Shown: positions 60,859 to 64,000 of the stretch, piece by piece
Layout: each line of letters opens with the position of its first letter
Position numbering within the stretch: the stretch's first letter is position 1
Source of the DNA: DASTBU01 sp035711845
Lineage (GTDB): Bacteria; Acidobacteriota; Vicinamibacteria; Vicinamibacterales; 2-12-FULL-66-21
Length of the DNA: 64,000 bases
NCBI GenBank assembly: GCA_035711845.1
Contig: DASTBU010000088.1
Span: 1-64,000, forward strand
Direction of reading: 5' to 3'
Program-made: the position numbers and the translations under genes
The notes under the pieces: generated by a model
What the model saw: only the letters and a program-made list of their open reading frames with translations
What the model was told of the DNA's origin: nothing
Databases searched by the model: none

Positions 60859-61713
60859 ATGCCGTCGCTTCCGTCACCGGCGGGCGGACCGTACGGGCTG
60901 CGCGACCTCCGCAACCTCTATCCGGTCGTTACCGAGAATCACCTCAGGTACCTGGAGAAGTGGGGGCTGATTCGGCAGGACAGCGGGTCGGGGGAACGTA
61001 TCTACTCGTTCGCGGACCTGCAGACCATCAAGCACGTCGCGAGCGAGCTGCATCAGGGCACGCCGGTGAAGGTGATTCTCCGGTCGCTCCTCGCCGAGCG
61101 GCAAGGTCAGCTGGTCCTTGATTTCCACGCCACGCCGGATACTCCGCGGGCGAAAGTTCTGACGCTTCAGGCCCGGCGTCCGCCGCCTCCGAGCGTCGGC
61201 CCCGCCGCGCCCCTGCCGGCGGCGGCAGCGTCGTTTCCCTTCTCGGATCCGCAGAGCGCACTGGCCGCCAAGTACTTTCTCGAGGGGTCCCGGCTCGACG
61301 ACGGGGATGAGCGGAAGATGGACGAGGCCGCGGCGGCCTATCGCAAAGCGCTGGTCATCGATACCGATCTCGTCCCGGCGATCGTGAACCTTGCCAACAT
61401 CCATTACTCTCACGACGAGCTGATCGAGGCCCAGGCGCTCTACGAGCGTGCCATCGGACTCGAGCCGGACTGCTTCGAGGCGCACTTCAACCTCGGCAAC
61501 ATCCAGCACGATCTCGGGCGGTATCGGGAGGCGCTGTCAGCCTATCGCGCGGCGGTGACGCTCAACCCGTCCTATCCCGACGCGCATTTCTATCTGGCGG
61601 TCACGCTCGAGAAGACGGGCCATTCCCCGGAGGCGAAGATCCACTGGAAGGCCTACCAGGATCTCGCGCCCCACGGAGAGTGGATTGAGCTCGCGAAGGA
61701 GTTTTCGGAGTGA
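60859..61713 (+). CDS. MerR-type DNA-binding - TPR fusion protein
   Basis: 284 residues. Residues 12-80 form a MerR-like winged helix (GLRDLRNLYPVVTENHLRYL, then EKWGLIRQDSG and YSFADLQTIKHVASELHQG). After a Pro-rich linker, three TPR units run from about 150 to 265 (AAAAYRKALVIDTDLVPAIV, AQALYERAIGLEPDCFEAHF, ALSAYRAAVTLNPSYPDAHF). The MerR effector-binding domain is replaced by TPRs. Probably a regulator that responds through protein partners. It is divergent from glk. Confidence 0.85.
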   Translation: MPSLPSPAGGPYGLRDLRNLYPVVTENHLRYLEKWGLIRQDSGSGERIYSFADLQTIKHVASELHQGTPVKVILRSLLAERQGQLVLDFHATPDTPRAKVLTLQARRPPPPSVGPAAPLPAAAASFPFSDPQSALAAKYFLEGSRLDDGDERKMDEAAAAYRKALVIDTDLVPAIVNLANIHYSHDELIEAQALYERAIGLEPDCFEAHFNLGNIQHDLGRYREALSAYRAAVTLNPSYPDAHFYLAVTLEKTGHSPEAKIHWKAYQDLAPHGEWIELAKEFSE

Positions 61714-61720
61714 TCAGAAA

Positions 61721-61819
61721 GTGCTGAATGCTGAATGCTGAATGTTGAATGAAGATCGCGACTTCCCATTCAGCATTCCCCATTCCCCATTCAGCATTCA
61801 GCACTCAGCATTCAGCACT
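61721..61819. repeat. Head-to-head heptamer arrays forming a large hairpin
   Basis: Left: about four CTGAATG units (61724-61751). Right: about seven CATTCAG or CATTCCC units (61766-61819). The two halves are reverse complements and fold into a long stem. The element fills the whole gap between two convergent genes and is a probable two-way terminator. Confidence 0.9.
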
Positions 61820-61820
61820 G

Positions 61821-62129
61821 TCAGTAGCTGTAATCGACCCGCTCGCGCTTCTTGGGGGTCCGCCGAAGCTTGTAGTAGTCGCATTCCGGACACCAGGACT
61901 CCGCGTTGAAGCCCTCCTTGCCGGCAAACGGCAGGACGTCGCGGTGCGTGCAGAACTCGCCGGCCTCGGGGTCCGAGCGCCAGCGGCAGGATTTGAACCG
62001 GGCAACCGCCTCCGAAACGACAGGTACTGCCGGTGGCGCCGGCGTCTCAGGAGGCGGCGGCGCGGCCGCCACGGGATCGGTCGGTGCGATGGGCTGACGG
62101 GTGTGTGCGAATTTTGTCTCGTCCATCAT
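61821..62129 (-). CDS. Small Cys-containing protein, function unknown
   Basis: 102 residues (or 101; two ATGs in tandem). Residues 20-45 are Pro/Ala-rich. The C-terminal half has five Cys or CH positions: FKSCRWRSD, GEFCTHRDVL and ESWCPECDYYKLRR. The CxxC and CTH spacing suggests a small zinc or metal site. It ends in KKRERVDYSY, a basic-aromatic tail. I do not recognise a named family. It is 18 bp downstream of the RhlE-type helicase gene and likely co-transcribed. Confidence 0.6.
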   Translation of the reverse strand: MMDETKFAHTRQPIAPTDPVAAAPPPPETPAPPAVPVVSEAVARFKSCRWRSDPEAGEFCTHRDVLPFAGKEGFNAESWCPECDYYKLRRTPKKRERVDYSY

Positions 62130-62147
62130 CTTTTCAAAAGCGGAGCA

Positions 62148-63428
62148 TCATCCCTGCAGTTCAGTCCCGAACGACCGTTGCAGCGCCTGCAGGGCCCGCA
62201 ACTCTTCCGGGGCGACCAATGTCAGCGCGGTGCCGGTCGCATCCGCCCGGCCCGTGCGTCCCACGCGGTGCACGTAGGCTTCACGGCTCGGAGGCACCTC
62301 GTAGTTGACCACGTGCGTGATGCCGTCGATGTCCAGTCCGCGCGCGGCCACGTCGGTCGCGACGAGCACACGGTGGCGTCCGCTCCGGAAACCCTCGACG
62401 GCTTGTGTGCGCTGCGCCTGCGTGCGATCCGCGTGGAGCGCCGCCGCCTTCAGCCCGGCCGAAGCGAGCCGCCGCGCGAGCCGTTCGGCGCCGGATTTCG
62501 TTCTCACGAACACGAGCACCGGCCCGTCCGTCCGGCGAAGGAACCTTGCGAGCCATTCGGCCTTCTGGCCCGCCGGCACGTTCTCCACGGTGTGGGTGAT
62601 GCTCTTGGCGGGCCCGCCGGCCGTACCGATCTGGACGTACTTCGAATGGCGGACGACTTCGTCGGCCAGCCGCATGACGTCGTCGGGCATCGTGGCCGAG
62701 AAGAGCAGGGTCTGCCGCGCCGCCGAGTCCGGGAGCGCCGCGACGATACGTCGAACATCGGGCCAGAAGCCCATGTCCATCATGCGGTCCGCCTCGTCGA
62801 GGACCAGCGTGTCGAGCTTGTCGAAGCCCACCGTGTGGCTGCGCATGTGATCCATGAGCCGTCCGGGTGTGGCCACCACGATGTCCACGCCGGACTTGAG
62901 CGCGCGTTCCTGCGCGTCCATCGGCACGCCGCCGTAGACCGCGATGCTGGTGAGGTCGGTGTGGTACGTGAAGCCCTGCACGTCATCCTCGATCTGCACG
63001 CAGAGCTCCCGCGTCGGCGCCAGGATCAGCACGCGTGTGAAGCCGCGCTCGTCTGGCGCCGCGGCCCGCGCCTTGAGCATGCGGTTGAGGATCGGCAGGA
63101 GGAATGCGGCGGTCTTGCCGGTGCCCGTGGCGGCGCAGCCGATCAGATCGTTGCCGTCCATGACGATCGGGATGACTGCGCTCTGAATGGGCGTGGTCGC
63201 CGCGAAACCGCGCACGCGGATACCTTCGATGAGTGACGCCTCGAGGCCGAGGGTCTCGAACGCAACGGGGCGAGGATCGTACTCCGCCTGTTCGCGCGTC
63301 GCGGCGGGAGCAGCGGGGCGGGCCTCCATGGGCGCGCGCGATCCCGTATGGCGCGGCCGGGACGGCCGCGCTCCTCGTCGTGGTCCTCGCGGACGTGGCG
63401 TCTGATGTTGGGCTGGATGAGAGCTCAA
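62148..63428 (-). CDS. DEAD-box RNA helicase (RhlE-like)
   Basis: 426 residues. After a basic, Pro-rich N terminus (1-50), the Q motif (FETLGLEASLIEGIRVRGFA, then TPIQ), Walker A ATGTGKTAAF, PTREL, GGVP, TPGRL, DEAD (VLDEADRMMDMGF), SATMP, and HRVGRTGR are all in order. It remodels RNA, usually in ribosome assembly or mRNA decay. There is no long C-terminal tail. The start at 63428 may be a few codons downstream. IF-1 lies 10 bp upstream on the same strand, so both may be expressed together. Confidence 0.93.
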   Translation of the reverse strand: MSSHPAQHQTPRPRGPRRGARPSRPRHTGSRAPMEARPAAPAATREQAEYDPRPVAFETLGLEASLIEGIRVRGFAATTPIQSAVIPIVMDGNDLIGCAATGTGKTAAFLLPILNRMLKARAAAPDERGFTRVLILAPTRELCVQIEDDVQGFTYHTDLTSIAVYGGVPMDAQERALKSGVDIVVATPGRLMDHMRSHTVGFDKLDTLVLDEADRMMDMGFWPDVRRIVAALPDSAARQTLLFSATMPDDVMRLADEVVRHSKYVQIGTAGGPAKSITHTVENVPAGQKAEWLARFLRRTDGPVLVFVRTKSGAERLARRLASAGLKAAALHADRTQAQRTQAVEGFRSGRHRVLVATDVAARGLDIDGITHVVNYEVPPSREAYVHRVGRTGRADATGTALTLVAPEELRALQALQRSFGTELQG

Positions 63429-63438
63429 AACGTGATTC

Positions 63439-63657
63439 TTACCGAGCGCGGAAGGTGATGATGCCGCGGACCGGGTCGTAGGGCGACACGCCGACAGTCA
63501 CGCGATCCCCCGGAACTACCTTGATGCGAAAGCGGCGCATACGGCCGCTCAACTGCGCCAGCACTTCGTGACCCTGGTCGCACTGCACGCGGTAAAGCCC
63601 GCCGCTGTGCACCGCCACGACAGTGCCCTGCACATCAATCAGATCGTCCTTGCTCAA
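63439..63657 (-). CDS. infA: Translation initiation factor IF-1
   Basis: 72 residues from a TTG at 63657, the standard IF-1 length. The TTG is preceded by AAAGGA and gives SKDDLIDVQGTVVAVHSGG. The S1-like OB fold is visible: YRVQCDQGHEVLAQLSGRMR, then VPGDRVTVGVSPYDPVRGI. It binds the ribosomal A site during initiation. The longer frame upstream to 63708 has no family similarity. An S1-like gene next to an RNA helicase suggests an RNA-metabolism operon. Confidence 0.93.
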   Translation of the reverse strand: MSKDDLIDVQGTVVAVHSGGLYRVQCDQGHEVLAQLSGRMRRFRIKVVPGDRVTVGVSPYDPVRGIITFRAR

Positions 63658-63765
63658 ATGGTGTCCTTTCCAATCAAAGATTGTGCCACATTTGGACGGC
63701 CCGCGCAAACTCAGCAGTGCCGTAATCCAGCATCGCTAATCCCCGATCAGGCAAGACTTTGGCTC

Positions 63766-64000
63766 TCAGAGCTGCTTGACGGCCATCTCGATCTCGAGGG
63801 CGAGGGCGGCGTAGTCAGTGCCCCGCAGGTTGATGGGCCGTCCGAACGCGACCCTCGCCTTGCCGCGCGTCGGGAACCGGGCCTTCTGGTGCAAGATTCG
63901 GTCGAGTCCCTCGAGCCGCACCGGAATCACCGGCGCTCCCAGGCGCGCCGCGATCATCGCCGCGCCCGGCTGGAATCGGCCAATCTCGCCCCGCTCGGTG
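63766..64000 (-). CDS. Acyltransferase, PlsC type (3' part only; runs off the right edge)
   Basis: The frame is open to the window edge; about 77 C-terminal residues are visible. They read ERGEIGRFQPGAAMIAARLG, then APVIPVRLEGLDRIL, matching the FPEG...FKxGa and PViPv blocks of 1-acylglycerol-3-phosphate acyltransferases. The enzyme adds the second acyl chain to make phosphatidic acid. The HX4D catalytic block lies outside the window. Confidence 0.75.
   Translation of the reverse strand, partial: TERGEIGRFQPGAAMIAARLGAPVIPVRLEGLDRILHQKARFPTRGKARVAFGRPINLRGTDYAALALEIEMAVKQL

Noticed and set aside
59738..60877. Longer glucokinase starting upstream of 60772
   Set aside because: The extra residues (LQLPASSFQLQ and neighbours) are just the translated heptamer array, and the -10 box lies within them.

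Overview
The window is high-GC, densely coded bacterial DNA with no rRNA, tRNA, phage or CRISPR locus that I could find. The gene families point to the phylum Acidobacteriota, most likely a Vicinamibacteria-like soil lineage. The evidence is an orphan duplicated MacB/FtsX-type permease, an ECF sigma factor of the Acidobacteria-rich SigX6 type co-transcribed with a Hanks kinase, a very large Oar-like TonB receptor with an N-terminal carboxypeptidase-regulatory-like domain, several exported M14/M28/S9 peptidases, and BlaI/M56 pairs. This placement is inference from families, not from a marker-gene tree.

Layout. 1-8 kb: two hemerythrin-domain proteins and a c-heme DUF3365 protein behind a candidate sigma-54 promoter, then small membrane or envelope genes, an acyltransferase, a hydrolase, a CBS protein, an exported methyltransferase and a heme A synthase (ctaA/COX15 family). 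8-18 kb: M28 peptidase and orphan permease; a structured leader in front of a metallophosphoesterase and an NhaA-family protein that has lost its transport aspartates; envelope genes and a lytic transglycosylase. 18-25.5 kb, minus strand: a three-gene phosphorelay module (PAS/GAF kinase, single-domain receiver, hybrid kinase) and an overlapping PPIase - ECF sigma - Ser/Thr kinase operon. 25.7-32 kb: BlaI/M56 regulator pair with a textbook operator, amidase, and a heme-binding gene remnant. 32-41 kb: a triple-RidA protein overlapping a threonine dehydratase, a DUF523/DUF1722 protein, and an Lhr helicase with a Nei-type glycosylase. 41-51 kb: a membrane-bound GAF/zinc-ribbon kinase, FtsH, phosphatidylcholine synthase, PBP1A, and a tandem kinase-pseudokinase. 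51-64 kb: M14 and S9 peptidases, TonB receptor, GntR regulator, glucokinase, MerR-TPR protein, RhlE-type helicase, IF-1 and a partial acyltransferase.

Shared themes. (1) Several genes start only 5-9 nt downstream of a TACAAT-like -10 box, so their mRNAs are probably leaderless. (2) Many gaps hold 7-bp tandem arrays whose word differs from locus to locus and which often begin at a stop codon. (3) Adjacent genes repeatedly share a 4-bp ATGA or GTGA overlap. (4) Three hydrolases carry Gly/Arg-rich inserts. The most unusual individual proteins are the kinase-pseudokinase tandem, the fused triple RidA, the M56 protease with eight 34-residue SDFE repeats, and the degenerate NhaA.
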